NCBI RefSeq assembly: GCF_015706575.1
Contig: NW_024037060.1
Span: 3,166,515 to 3,230,514, forward strand
Direction of reading: 5' to 3'
Origin: Patiria miniata
Lineage: Eukaryota > Echinodermata > Asteroidea > Valvatida > Asterinidae
DNA length: 64,000 nucleotides
Below, piece after piece: positions 10,110 to 22,680 of this stretch. Both the position numbers and the translations under genes were made by a program. Under the pieces are notes generated by a model. That model saw only the letters and a list, made by a program, of their open reading frames with translations. It did not search any database and was not told the DNA's origin. Within the stretch, counting starts at the first letter, position 1, and each line of letters begins with the position of its first letter.

Positions 10110-13100
10110 CGAAGTCTGTCAATTGGACAACAATGTGGTTTAAAACAGCACAGCCGGCAGCTTTGCGGGTCACTGACTTGCAACTCTGAGTGCTTTGGCA
10201 CGGTGTGCGTCGATAGCGAATAATGAGGTATGGAGAAAAAAATACTTCAAAATAAGATTTGAAGCTTTGCATGGCGGTAGTATAAAGAAGTGAGGGTTTG
10301 CGGGAACACCATCTAGAAAAATGTCTTTTGAGAAGATGTGTGGTTCTGAAAAGAACAGATTGGTTGCGAAACTCAACGTTCCGATCAGTATGCTCTGATC
10401 GTCTTCAGGAGAAAATTTACTTCGCAAGAGGGCGCTAAAGCAATGCATTGTAGACCACGAGTTGATGTCCATATTTTTTTTGTAAACAAAATCTTCCCAT
10501 TTGGAAGCCATGCACACGTCACAAAAAAAAACTGCTTGATCTCCAGAAATATCTCTACAATGTGTTCCAAGTATCTTAGTCCAAATTAACTGTGGCATCA
10601 CAAAATATTAATGAGGTCGCGCAGGAGTTTACCGAGTAAGTAGTCCGCATCCATAGTTCGCGCCCGAATTTGCTCTCAGTAGGATTCCTGCGACAGAGCG
10701 CCCTCATCAGTTGAAAACCTGAAAAGCTAACTGTCGGGTCCGCAGCCAGCTAGCCGCAACAGATGTGCTACTGAAAAAGAAATTCTTAATCCTTCAAATA
10801 TGAATATTATTGAAATATACAAGTGGAGAAACATATTCGTTTCTAAAACTAAACTGGAACGTATGTCACATAATACCCTCACTGCATTTTTAATATTTTT
10901 TGAAATATTGGAAAATAAGGAAGCCTGCCTCTTGAGAAACGAGTGAGATCTGTTGACGACAATATGTGGCAATTTTGAAGAAGAAAAAATATTAAGGTCT
11001 GATATGAATTCGAGTTTTCCCGATTGCTTCCCAAGATGTAGGCATGATGTTTGCCTTCTTTTTTTTACGAAGGCAACTTTATGCTTATTTCTTTAGCGCG
11101 TGATAAGGAGGAACCTTAAATACTGATTGACCCTTCTCGAGACAAAACTGATAGTTTTTATAACTTTGCCATCAAAGCTGTCATGATGAACACAATCTTC
11201 ATCAAAATAGTCCAGCAACTATTTACTTATTGTTTATTTCAAGTTCACTTACAGAAAAAAATCAATGGCCATAATGGAGAAAATATGCAAAATGGCTCAA
11301 ATATTCATTGGCTGAAGTGAAAGTTAGCAATTTGAGTCGGCCTTTAGAATGGGAAAAAACAACCAACAACAAAAGTTTACAACCATGAAAACATGACAAG
11401 CTATGCCCGAGCAGGATGAAGCTCCAACGAGTGGCGAAAGAGAGTTATGTATGTCTTTGTTTGCCATTCGACTTGTTAATAAATAAATAAACAAATAAAT
11501 AAAATTCCCGCCAAAACAATCATCTTATTATTAGTAAGACAGCGTTGGCGTCAATGCCCAACAAATCATCAAGCGATGTAGGCGTGGGATCATGATACAT
11601 CATGTTCGGCAAGGCGTTCTCGTGTTTGCAATGAGACCTCTCTGATCGTAAAGACAGATAGATGCTTGGCAAACCACACAGATATTTTTACCCTTGGGCT
11701 GTGACTCCGAGTCAATCCATTTATAGAAAGAAAAAAAAAACATTTCCCGGGTGTTTCGCTCGGATTGCCAGCCATGTCGTGCTCCAGGCAGTATGCCAAA
11801 CCCCAAGCTCAGAGCACGAACGAGATGGGCAGATAGCAGTCCGGGCGTGAGGCATGGAGGCAGCTAGCGCAGCTCGAGCGAGAGCGAGTACGTTACGTTT
11901 GCGTGATGGAAGACGTCGCCCTAGCAACTGTAAATCATTAAGGATAAAAAGAAGGGGTTGTACATAACGAAAGCTATACAATAAGCAGTAGTTCACTGAG
12001 CCGGTTACGATAGGGGGCGCTATTGCGATGCTAATTTCTGGGTACAAAACAGCAAGTGTATGCCATCTATTGAAGGCAGTTACCAACTTTTAGTATACTT
12101 TTTAGTATAAAACTAAAGAAAGCAAAATATCAGCGGCCAACCCCCCCAGCTCTGTCAATTTTTTTTCGTAGAAATTCATTACAAATAATGCGACCCCCCA
12201 GCTCTGACACCCCAAAAATATTCTGTCAATAATGTCCACCTTTGAAAAAAATACGGACAGAGCCAGCTTCTTAGGGGGTATTTGTGTACTATTCTGTGAT
12301 GTAGTGTTAATAATCGTCGGGTTTGAACAGCGCCCCCATTGAAAGTACGATACGACCCCCCCCCCCCCCACCTATTGATCTTACAGAGGCCAAGTGTCCG
12401 GACAAAAAAAAACCCTGTCTATATTTCAGCAATGATTTGCTGACGAGCCCCCCCCCCCCCCCTGCAAAAATTCCTGGATCCGCCCCTGGGTCCCTTCAAA
12501 CTATTAGATAAAATATTTTGTTCATTCTGATGCTGTCCCTCAAGTTCATTCGCTGGTAACACACACTCAATATAACCAGAGCCCTCCAGGGCCGCGTACT
12601 ATCCCTCCTGCGTGCCGACGCAGCCACTCCCAAGTCAGAATGGCTCTCGGAATCACGGCACTTACTCCCCATGAATCCTGTATACGCACGCAGTGCTCGA
12701 TCAATCGTTGACATTAAACAGCTATCGGGGAGAAGACACGAAGCAAGATGTCACAGACGGCATCTCGTGCAGCAGGATCAATCGCGGATGCATAATGCAT
12801 GTGGAGGTGCGGTGCTGAGGGCGTGCGACTGGCTTCATTTTGAAGTTCCTATCATGACTTTGCCCGCCATCCGCGGCCAATTCAGCTAAATTCTGCCCTG
12901 TAAGAAACTGCACCATTGAGGTCAGAACTGGTTGGACTTAAGGCGAAGACGGCGGGGTCCATTACTTCACACGAATGCAACAGCAAAGCGAAGTTGACGT
13001 CACGAAAAATACGCACACAGATTTGTTTGAGTTGTAAAAATGTGTTCAATAATGTTTTTCAACCTCAGCATTGCTGCTTCGATCTCTGATGGGTTTTAAG

Positions 13101-14040
13101 ATCAGTATCCTATCTTTCGTCCTTTTTGGCCGTCGTGTAGTGGCCCTTCTACCATGGCAGTATCTTAGCACTCAAGCATATTGAAGCCACTGTCATTTGT
13201 AGAGAATATTCTGAAACTGCAACAGTACTGTGAATGAGTCTAAAGATGGTGGTTGTTCCCCAATAGACACCTGCTAGAATTGAGAATAAATCAATACGCA
13301 CGCAGATACTTTGTCGAATTATCTCTTCGCGGAACAGAAACTGCGAAACTTGACTCCGCATTATTTCACATCAACTGTAGCGTCGTGAGCGGTTGCACAC
13401 CACGCAAAGGATGTTTGAACACGCGCGGGACCTCCTTAAAACCAATGTGAATAATATAAATTATCAACATTCAGTGTGTGACTATACTCTGAAGGGCAAT
13501 ACATGGGTATTTCGAGCAAAAAGAAAGCATTACAATTTGCAATATATTGAAAATATTGCTAATTGATGAATATTATTAAATTAAACATGTTGACCTAAAG
13601 TTGGTATTATGTACGTGCTTTTTCGAAATTTCGATTTTCTTTTCCGAACGAAATTGAAAGGAATATAATGTCCTGTAACAAATAAATTTGCTTGTTTGTT
13701 TTTGCAGGCCTTTAAACAGTTTTAAAAATTGGTTTTAAATGGCGCGCTCCTGTTCAGAAATTGCGCACACTATTCAGAACGAATTATCGTCCCGCTCTTA
13801 ATTCAAAAGATGAAATTAATTAATATATTACTTGTCATTGGCCAATTTTTTCATGCGATGTCTCATTGGAAAGCTCATAACTTATGTAATGCTAGAAAAT
13901 TATCAATTCAATTTGAAACTCTATTTTTCAAGGTGCCACACCCAAAAAGCACGTATTCACCAACTTTAACTTATTGATCACGCAGATAAAAATGGGATAA
14001 ATTCATACGTGGGAGTCTGTGAGACTAGTCAGTGTTTGCT
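10110..14040. other. No recognised gene; hAT-type remnant inside
   Basis: Mixed DNA. The part at 12540-12900 is richer in G+C and has open frames on both strands, but none has recognisable domains. A phase-1 frame on the minus strand after an acceptor at 12898 (stop at 12722) contains two cysteines and is one of several weak candidates for a luqin downstream exon. A short A/T repeat, AAATAAATAAACAAATAAATAAA, marks about 11480-11503, perhaps a retroelement tail. Confidence 0.4.
12340..12488 (-). mobile_element. hAT-like terminal remnant
   Basis: Ends in CCTGGATCCGCCCCTG at 12473-12488, whose complement CAGGGGCGGATCCAGG is a common hAT-type terminus. Two C runs (about 12356-12370 and 12449-12462) lie inside, as in the intact element at 1593. 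No matching left terminus was found. Confidence 0.4.
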
Positions 14041-14045
14041 ACATA

Positions 14046-14330
14046 GGCCATCAGCCTCGGTCCAAAATTTTGGCCACCGGTATCAAATGAGGGGAATAAT
14101 CGTCATAGCGATTTTTGGCAAGGTATATACCTCCAGAGTTGGAACACCTCCAGAGTTGGAAAATATGTGATAGCATTGCAGCGGTGGTAGCTTTTTGGGT
14201 GTTATCACCCTTTTTTCAAAATGTCCATCAAAATGCTTGTTACCCTTCTAGGGGCGATACACCTTGCGCATGCTCGCTATAATCGTTTATGCCCTGATTT
14301 GATACCGACCAAACCCCCAGGCTGATGGCC
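14046..14330. mobile_element. Inverted-repeat MITE, 285 bp
   Basis: Left end GGCCATCAGCCTCGGTCC and right end, read inward, GGCCATCAGCCTGGGGG, each followed by a matching GGTATCAAAT block and an ATAGCGA block. TA flanks both ends (14044-14045 and 14331-14332), which would fit a TA duplication as in Tc1/mariner-type elements; this class call is weak. Inside lies a 16-bp direct repeat, CACCTCCAGAGTTGGA-like, twice in tandem (about 14130-14161). No coding capacity. Confidence 0.65.
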
Positions 14331-14627
14331 TAACAAGACGTAAACATAAAAGTGAACGTGGACTGGAGACGGTCTATTAGGTGAATTTTCTTGGTACAGC
14401 ATATTAGCAGACTTCCCAGTTATTATTTTTTACAATCCATTCGTATTTTTTAATGTAAATCCCCCAAGAACTCTTGAATTATTCGGATGCTGATGTTATG
14501 GCTTCAGGTGGGCTAAAGTTGTGTTACTTCCCCGCGGCCATTTGTTCTCCTGCGCCCTTATTTACTCAGTAGCCGTAACTCTCATGCGTGAAAGCACACC
14601 ATGTGCAACAAGCAACTCCAATGTATC

Positions 14628-14760
14628 CAGCGGCGTAGCCAGCGTTCTCACCATAAATTTTTGGAGCAGATTTTTTTCACCGGCACGCAGCCTCCATAAA
14701 TTCAAAACTTGGGGAGGGGGGGGGGGGGGGGGCTGGAGGCTGGACACCATCTTTCTATGG
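14628..14760 (+). mobile_element. hAT-like 5' end remnant with G run
   Basis: Begins CAGCGGCGTAGCCAG, then GTTCTC, then a run of about 20 G at 14712-14731 followed by CTGGACACCATCTTTC. The same start, G run and CTGGACACC block recur at 53396-53560, so the two are copies of one family. I found no right terminus. Confidence 0.5.
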
Positions 14761-14764
14761 GGTA

Positions 14765-16300
14765 ACCCCCAAGCTCAAGCGGACACTATCGGACAAAAGG
14801 TTGCGGACTTCACGGCGGCACAACTCAAGATGTTCGCGCGACGATAAAAAGGAGCACTCGTTAAAAAAAAATAAGGCCGCTCATGATAAAGAACTAGCAA
14901 ATTTCCAGTGATGGGCGACACTACACCGCTGAATGTGTCACGCGATTGTAGATATGATATATCACGTGATTGTAGACGGTTTCTCAACCCTCTGAATTCT
15001 TTCTGACTCGCACTAAAAAAACCTTCATATTATGAATAGGAAAATGCCATAAACGGTGCTGATGTCGAATACGGTTAGCCTGGCCTAGAGAGTTTGTAGT
15101 ACTTGTGTTTTATGTATTTTTTTTGAGACAGAAAACAATTGTCCTTATGCCACGCCCACAAAAACATATCACCTTCTGACTGTGACATCATCAGGAAAAA
15201 ATACACATAATTACCTCCTCCCAAACCCAAACACGATGCATTTGTACTCATTTCTGGCCATGAGTTAAGTCAAGTTATTTTCCAATGACGTCGCAGCCGG
15301 AAAAAAAGCGCGATGTGGGTGGAGTACAAGTCTCGATAGGTAACTGAAACACACAAACAATGCCAAAATCTGTTTCTTTTCCCATGGCTTCATCATTAAA
15401 ATGTTTACATTTCCCCTAGAAAGCTTCTATTTTGGTAAACATTCAAAGTAGCTTGGAAGAGTAGTGCGCATGCGTACAATAGTTACGGCGCCAAATTACG
15501 AACCCCGGATTTATATCACACCGATGGACCGACTTTAAGTTAGGCAGGTCTCCTGCTTTGACTCAAATCGGACTGATCAATTTTCCCGCCCACTTTGTAT
15601 GAACAGCACTCTATCACTCCAAAGACAACATTACGACAGATACACGATTAGCAAACAAAGAGTGAGCAAACACGGACTCGTCGGAATAATGAACTTGGGA
15701 CGGGATGTTTAATTAGTTGTAATTACGGTCCCCTCCACCTGTTCTTTTGTGCTAACATAACCACAGCTGACCATGCTGTTTTGATGAGCATCTTTAAACA
15801 ACAGGGCTGAACAAGTTCTTGTTTGGAAAAAAAAGCGGGTTGCGTATATTATTAGACGCATGTCTTGCGTTGACAAAGATAGAACCGTCGCATGGAAATA
15901 CTTCCTGATTCGGCAACCATCCTGAAAGAATATGAAATTGGTACTGTTCTTAAAACAGCAAATTGATGAAATCCTCATTTAGCTGCTGTTGGTTTGGCAG
16001 TAGAAGGCATATAAAACCCCTGGTTTCTAATGGTTTCTGTTCCAAAATGGTCTTATTATCATCATATATAATTATGCCTTCATTTTCCAAAACAAGCTAC
16101 AGATTTTCTATGACTTCTCAATCACAAAGGTTATATTCGGGACTTAAGGAAACGATAATAAGCTGGGATTATTAAACGTCTTCCATAATAAGTACTTACG
16201 TAGTGTCGCGTCACGGTATAGGGTTTGCATGAACCAAATCGAATTCAGTAATGCTTTTAAAGTTTTGCAGTGGGTAATACACATGTATTTTTTTGTCCAT
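14765..16300. other. No recognised gene
   Basis: A phase-1-compatible minus-strand frame follows a good acceptor (ATATTCTTTCAG, complement of about 15923-15934) and stays open for some 43 codons, but it has no recognisable domain. TGCGCATGCG at about 15466 is an NRF-1-like half palindrome. Confidence 0.4.
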
Positions 16301-16302
16301 AA

Positions 16303-16354
16303 CACAAAAACATTAACAAAAACATTAACAAAAACATTAACAAAAACATCAACG
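16303..16354. repeat. 12-bp tandem repeat (ACAAAAACATTA)
   Basis: Four and a fraction near-perfect 12-bp units. The period is a multiple of three, so the overlapping minus-strand frame shows repeated VFVN; it is not a gene. Confidence 0.85.
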
Positions 16355-16359
16355 GAAGT

Positions 16360-19300
16360 GAATCGCAAGTTTGTATTCAGAGGACATGTTTGAAACTCTT
16401 TCGCAATCTACAACCTGCACATCATTAATTAATCAATTAATTAATCCAAATTAATTAAGACGCTATTATGTTGATTACGTGTAGATTATATCTCCTTTGA
16501 AGAGATCAAAACAGCTGACCTCATAAAGTTTGAGAGTTATGCTGTACAGCCGATTTCATTAAGTTGATGTTGTTAACCGTGCACGGGTTTTAATTTTAGG
16601 GTCAAAATCGATTATATAAAGTTCCTGGGGCGGCTCAATTTACATTGAGGAACATCGCACCCGGGGGCCAGCACTGCGTGTATAATATCAACAGTAAGCT
16701 GTTATCGAGGCTAGGCGGGGGAAAAAGTATGGAGCGCCGTAACGTGCACAATGCTTGAAAGCGAGAGCCACTCCGATCCAAGCGAAAACAAATGTGGAAA
16801 TACCTGTCTAGTTTTCCTCAGCTTTGTTTGTTGAGAACTGATTCCGTCGACTAATAGTTTCCGCTTCATAACAAAAATGGAGACAATGCCTCGGAGGGCA
16901 TTCAGTGCTGGAGTAACATTGAAAACATGCTCCATTTTGAAGTCCGTCTTTTGTCTGTTTATTTCTATCATCATTTTTTTAATGTGTTGATGAAGGCGGT
17001 GCGTTTAGGCAATTTCATAATACATGTACTTCTAATTCTACCAACGTCATCAGTGTTTTATATAGAGAGCCACATTTCTCATTAGTAAGCCCAAGAGACC
17101 TCATAATCTATATTAGTATTAATTATAGTTCGATATAGTGGTCACACTAACACTAATTGGGTCTTGCCTTATACGATAAGACAGAATGGGACGGGTGAGC
17201 AGTAACATTTTGTGCAATATTTACAATTTGTGTTGTTAACTTTACAAGAATTCCCAACAAATAGGTAATTTTTTTAAAATACTTAAATTGAAACACAACT
17301 AATTTTAAATAACTTGTTCAAAACATCAAGCAATGATGGAATTTCGTTTTTGCCGATATTTACACTTCGTAATATCACCATCTTCGAGGCGGATGTACCC
17401 ATCCTTACCTGTAAATTACCACATTAATCTGTTCCTATGAATGTTTGAACGGCACAATCCCATGATGGATTACAACCCAGTGATTAGCAAGTTCGGTATC
17501 TTGATGAAGTAGTCCAGGTCAAAGGTCATTCGGGATAAAATCGCTGACGCGATGTGACGTAAAAGTCCATGCTCGTAAATACCATAGATATAGAATAAAA
17601 TTACACATAGAGTTATTTTTAAACATAACGCTATGTTCCCATCATGCCTTGCGCGATATTAGTGGAGGAACCATAGAGCTATATTAATTTAATATATCTC
17701 TATGAGAGGAACGCACACACAGCCCATGGAGTCAAGGTTCGTGACCCATATCATTGTGCGCATGCGCAGTTGAAATACCGCACTGGCTCAGTACAAATTG
17801 AACGACTTTTATCTCTTTATTTTTGTCCAATGGAAGATTATAATCCAAGCACCACCAGCATCTCGCTAAAATAAGAAAACTGAAAGCGTTGAAGATTCAT
17901 CTTCCTTTGAAACTGTCAAAATACTACTCATATCCCAGAAAACAAATCTATGAAAAGAAAGCAGTCTTTTCCGATAGAGATTTGATTGTGGATGCTCAGT
18001 GGCCGACTGTTGTATTTGAAATAAGTAAGGGCAGCTAGTTTAAATAATAAATCCTAGCATCTACACAGAGCATGCATGTCGGGCGTATAGAAACAGCCTA
18101 AGGCATAAAACAGTGTTTAAAAGTAATTGTTAAGTTTCTGAAGTTATGTTGAAAAAATGCCCCAAATAAAGGCATCGGTATGGGGAGGGGTAGGGGGTAG
18201 GAGTTACAGTGGATCGGGCTGCAGTATTAGATCCACTAACACCCATTTTTGGCGTCTCTGTAAAAGAAACTTACTGTCAACTTTGTACACAATTATTTTC
18301 ATAAGTCAGCAGTTTTAAAGAATTTTTTTTGCTGGATATTCTTTCCGTGTGCAGATCATTGGCTAGGAGAATTTTTCTTCGTATCGTTACACCTGTATTT
18401 TTATTTTAGGATCTGCTTACTGAAAATAGTCTTGGAAAATAATTGCTTCATGATGTTCCCATGGAAACAGCTACGAAGCTTCTGTCCATAACAGCCCTCC
18501 GTTTTATCTTGTTTTGAACCAAAATGCTGAACAGAAGACTTACATGATATGAAGCCCATTCCAAAAGCACAAAAACATGAAGCCCAGGACAAAAACACGA
18601 AATGAATATCAGAATGTCCGAGATTTTTCGTTACTTTTGAAGAAAAACAATTCTGTTCCTTTCAGGCTTATTCGACCGTGCAGCATTATCTTTCTATTAC
18701 TTATATTGCATTGCATGTCTTTTTTTTTTAATCTACATCTTTAAGGAGCGACAAAAATATTTATTTATCGTATATAAGCGTGTATTCTGTATTTTTTGAG
18801 GCATTATATCCGATCATAATACGGCTACGATAGCGACAAATGAACCTTTTATCGACATTTAAGAGAAAAACAAATCAAAAGTTAAAATTTGGAGTCGTCA
18901 TGTGTCCGTGGTCGCAGTTTAACATCCTCCCGTCCGCGTGCAGAAATGAATGTTGAGAAACGTCAGGTCGCATCGTGTGTTCGGTGAGGAACGGTTCTGA
19001 AAAACAAATTGGAAAAGATTGGATTTTTTAAAATGTGATTTCAGCTTTAATTAAACTGCCTTTTGAGTTATGTGCTACAAAAAAAAAAAAATTGGTAACT
19101 CAATTGAGGATTTTTCGAAATCTCGGCCGAGGTATCCAACGTCGGCTTCAGAGAGTAGGCCCTGTGTACGGGGACTCTTGCAATTATGTGCCCATCAAAT
19201 CCCATAACATGTCAGTTAATTATTGTTTATTTACAATTGTTGTTGACGTTAAAGGCCTAAATGGTTCTGAAGCCAGAGATGTAGCCAGAGATTGAGCTCT

Positions 19301-20500
19301 ATGTGGTTTCGAAAATCTCCCTGCTTTGCATAACATTGTTATGACGTCACAACCATTGCCAAATACTCATAGCGCATTGCAAAACAATTTGGTAAAAGGG
19401 GATTCCTACCAGACGCAAAAGGATTTGTAGAAAGTTTCCAGGGCAATGGGGCATTTTCAAGGGTTTTGGGGCTGCGTGCGGGTTGTCGGCGACATGTTAA
19501 CGGTCTGTCTGTGAATGCTTTGCGATCATCTGTGACGTCTTGTCTATTGTCTGCATTGTCTAGTTCACTGCAATCGCTTGCAGATTCCCTGTTACAAGTA
19601 CAACAAGAATACTGGACATTTTTTTTTTATGAAAGTGAGATTTGCAATACTTTGCGCACCTTGCCTTTACATACCTTACGCGGCTACTTTGCCGCAGCGA
19701 TAAACGCCGCCCGACGCCACGTTTTTGCACAAAACCTCTTCGGTTCCGAATACTGGGATTTTCAGTTCGTCTTTAAAGTCGTTGTCATCTACGACCACGT
19801 AATCTGGGGGTGAAATAAAGACACACACAAAAACAGTTTAATATCAACATCTTTTGACAGCTAAAGAGTTTTATTCTAAAATGTGCTCTATAAAATTAAA
19901 TTAATTCAGCGACCACAGACGTTTCTACTGTGTAACCTCACTTGTGCACAATTCGCATGCGTTCCTTTAAGCTCATTTAGTTTCATAAAAATGAAACCCG
20001 CAACCCACTGACTATAATTGTACTTACTAATTACTAATCATAATTGATTTTACCCATCTATATATGGTTTAATCAATGATGATTAGTTTTTTCAACACGT
20101 TTCTTTCGTAACAACAAAATACAGACGTTTTACTCTTTTTTAGTCAAATCTTACAAGGTATTTATTTTAATATTGAAATAATTAATCGTCATTGATTTTT
20201 TTTGCAGTACGTTTTTGTACCCATGTTTTATCTTCGCCATGTTTTAGATTTTATTCCCACAGTATGAAAGTCCGTTATTGGCATCAGGAAAACATGGTCT
20301 TTCGACGTAAACCCCATAGGCCGTTTTTATACTTGGTGGCATACAACGGGTTTTCGCATAATAAAAATGTCACAGACATCGGCGAATCTAACAAATCTAC
20401 ATGTCGTAAATTCAAGCGTAAAAAGCGGGTATGATTGAGTGTTTAGAAATGTGTTTATATAATTAAACTCTGAACACAAGTGTAATTTTAATATTTTTCT
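16360..20500. other. No recognised gene
   Basis: AT-rich, apparently unique DNA. An ATTAATTAATCAATTAATTAAT block lies at about 16422-16444 and an A/T-rich near-palindrome at 17672-17702. A 104-nt minus-strand frame at 16816-16919 has AG and GT at its ends, but the acceptor tract is weak. CTTTTCCAATTTGTTTTTCAG on the minus strand (ending at 18997) is a strong acceptor-like site with no convincing exon after it. Confidence 0.4.
17754..17772. promoter_or_regulatory. NRF-1-like palindrome
   Basis: TGTGCGCATGCGCAGT contains TGCGCATGCGCA, a perfect match to the NRF-1 palindrome usually found in promoters. No transcript start is evident nearby, so its role is unknown. Confidence 0.3.
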
Positions 20501-20504
20501 CTCG

Positions 20505-21010
20505 TAGAAAAACAAGTGCGAGTGCACAATAAACTCCGGCCGCCTTGCATGTACAAGCCCGGTCGCCGTCCCACGCGAAAATCACGCGCTGAAAATTGAC
20601 CAAAATAAACCTTCTAAGTTTCCCATAAAAATAGCGCGCTATATACCAAGTGACTATAACATTACTGCACATTAACTTGCCTTCATGTACAAACTTTTCA
20701 TAAACAACTTTACGAATTGTTACAAACAATTTTGTTATGTATTTCATTTCTTTTGTTTGCTTTTGTCTTTTAAATTAAAATTTGGAAGTTATATATTATG
20801 GGAAACTTAGGGGGCTCTTTTTTGGTCAATTTTCCGGGAAAAGACATATGCAAACTAGACGCACATGCACATCGATCAAGACAAAGCCCATTTTCCGATA
20901 ACTTTCGTCAAGAGTGCATTTAATGACGACGGCATGGCATTTGGTAAATTTTTGGTCAAATATTTTGGTCAATATTAGGGAACCGACCGACCGACCGACC
21001 GACCGATCAA
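20505..21010. repeat. Dispersed repeat R1, copy 1
   Basis: Collinear with 31577-32190. Shared blocks in order are AACAAGTGCGAGTGCACAAT, GTGACTATAACATTACTGCA, ACAAACTTTTCA, TTAGGGGGCT, TTTTGGTCAATTTTC, GACATATG, CATCGATC, CAAGAGTG and ATTTAATGAC. Each copy ends in repeated TTTTGGTCAA and a GACC/GACA microsatellite. Short minus-strand frames in both copies share CSNVIVTWY, which only reflects the DNA homology. The class is unknown; no terminal repeats or reverse transcriptase are visible. Confidence 0.65.
20983..21005. repeat. (CCGA)n microsatellite
   Basis: Six CCGA units at the end of repeat R1. The other R1 copy ends in GACAGACAGACCGACCGACC at about 32153-32174, so the microsatellite is likely part of the element tail. 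Confidence 0.8.
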
Positions 21011-21014
21011 TAAT

Positions 21015-21835
21015 TAAGACAGACTTCTAGAGGCCTAAAAATCAGCGACCTCGAGTGGTGCGGATTCATAACAACTAAATTGGCAAGGGCGAACTGGGAA
21101 AATTCACAGAGAGACCGCGTATTTTGGACTTGACAGCAGACGCAATCGCCGTCTCTCCGTCAAGGAATCACGGTGTTGCAATCCTTGACTTCTCGGCAGA
21201 TTGTAATCTGCCCGGGGATTAAACTCAACGCAAGTCACGGATGGCGTGCGGTAGCTTTACCATGGCGTTCATTGTTATTTTTTTCCAACTTACTGAAGGT
21301 CTGGGGAAAAAAAGGTCTTCCTTTTGCGTCTTTCCATTTATCTCTGGCAATCCGTGAACGGTTGGATGCCTTGCATAACTTTCAGATCCTCATGAATAAG
21401 AGTGTTTTTTTCTCCGAGAACGCAGAAGTTAAATTGTAATTTACCACAGTTTCACCTTTAATTTTTAACGGTGGAATAGCACTAAGATGTTGTTCCGACC
21501 ACCATCTTTTTCACCTAAGTGGGACAGTCTACTTTACCGTAATCCAGAGTTTAAACCTACCCTTCACCTAACCTGTACGCCGCACTTAACCCTAACTCCG
21601 ACCCCAGCAACAACACCCAACCCCAACCCAAAACTCAAGCCCAACCCCTAGCCCAAGCCCAAGCCCATAACCTTACTTTCAATTTTCGTTTTTCCATTTT
21701 CAGGGGTAGTTTGATGCCTTTTTGCTTTTTAGGCTAATGCAAATTTCCATATTCTTGAGCAAAAGTGTGATGTCACCAAAAGTTGCTAGAATTTTGGATA
21801 TTTTGCTGTTGTAAATGTTCTTTCCTGTGGTGATT
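21015..21835. other. No recognised gene
   Basis: A degenerate TAACCC/AACCCCAAGCCC stretch lies at about 21588-21670. It is reminiscent of decayed telomere-like sequence but too irregular to call. A 20-bp A/G-rich acceptor-like tract on the minus strand near 21303 leads into an immediate stop. Confidence 0.35.
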
Positions 21836-21876
21836 CGTTGTTGTGATTAAGGGTTAAGGCAGATGTTTTGTTTCTG

Positions 21877-21952
21877 CTAGCGCTGTTAGCACAGAATGAT
21901 GGTCGTATTAAGCGCGGAATGCTGTGGTTAGCAGAACCATGAAATTGGGCCC
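21877..21952. mobile_element. GGGCCCAATTTCATGG element, right end only
   Basis: The sequence CTGCTAGCGCTGTTAGCACAG, then GTGGTTAGCAGAACCATG and AAATTGGGCC, matches the right half of the complete element at 30760-31003. The left end was not found. Another fragment, AAGCAGCGCCATGAAATT, lies at about 25522-25543. Confidence 0.5.
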
Positions 21953-22620
21953 GAGCTCCCTCGCTGCGCTGCAGGCACGCTAATCTCAGAGAAATAATTT
22001 TATATGTAAATAAATTAGTGACGCAATGATACAATTTTCCATGTGCGCGCAATTTACGTCATGAAATGCTTAAAGTTAGCATAATATTTGCTATGAATGT
22101 TAAACAGCGCCAAGCAATTTGCTTGGCCGTTTGCAGTGATTCAGAAGAGTGCAGATCAGTAAAAACAGGTCCAAAATTGCCCACGCCGGCCAAATCACGA
22201 ATTGTACCGATATGCTGCCATGTTTTTAATTCTAAATTGAGAGTTTTGAAGCCCCTGCACTTTAAGCCGCTCTTGAAGATTGGTAGAAGGTTTCAAGCTG
22301 TACCGGCCTTTGAACCTAATTTGGGATGAAATTTAACCAGAAAGTTGCATAGCGGAGGCATCGTTTTTTAAGATGGCAATCGGTTGATCCAGAACACAAT
22401 TTCTTTTTTGGAGGGGGGGAGCAAAAAACAATGTTGGTCCCCCAAAAAGTGAGTCCAAAAAATTACAGCGTGGGGTTCGGGGCCCGCTGAAGGGACCCGG
22501 AAAAAAAATGGATTCTAGAACTGATGCTCTGTGGTGCGATCTGAGCCAATTTCTGACCACTTTAACCAAAATTGTTTGAGAAAAAGATGGTGGTGTGTGC
22601 AGTGCCTGCCTTTATTGCGA

Positions 22621-22680
22621 CGGGGGGGGGGGGGGGGGGGGGGGGCATGGCCCCCGTTGGCCCCTCTGGATCCGCCCCCG
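22621..22680. repeat. 25-base G run with hAT-like end
   Basis: The longest G run in the window, followed by GGCCCCTCTGGATCCGCCCC, a hAT-type terminus read outward. The left end of the element is not visible. The flanking stretches at 21960-22620 and 22690-24130 hold further C or G runs (22966, 23093, 23647) but no gene I can support. Confidence 0.5.

Noticed and set aside
16816-16919. A 104-nt minus-strand frame with AG and GT borders (LNALRGIVSIFVMKRK), phase-compatible with the luqin exon
   Set aside because: The acceptor tract is weak, it has no cysteines or recognisable motif, and several other chance frames in the region meet the same test.
18700-18996. Strong acceptor at 18997 (minus) followed by a frame with CDLTFLNIHFC, reminiscent of the luqin cysteine pair
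   Set aside because: The two-cysteine reading needs phase 0, while the luqin donor supplies phase 1; in phase 1 only one cysteine remains.
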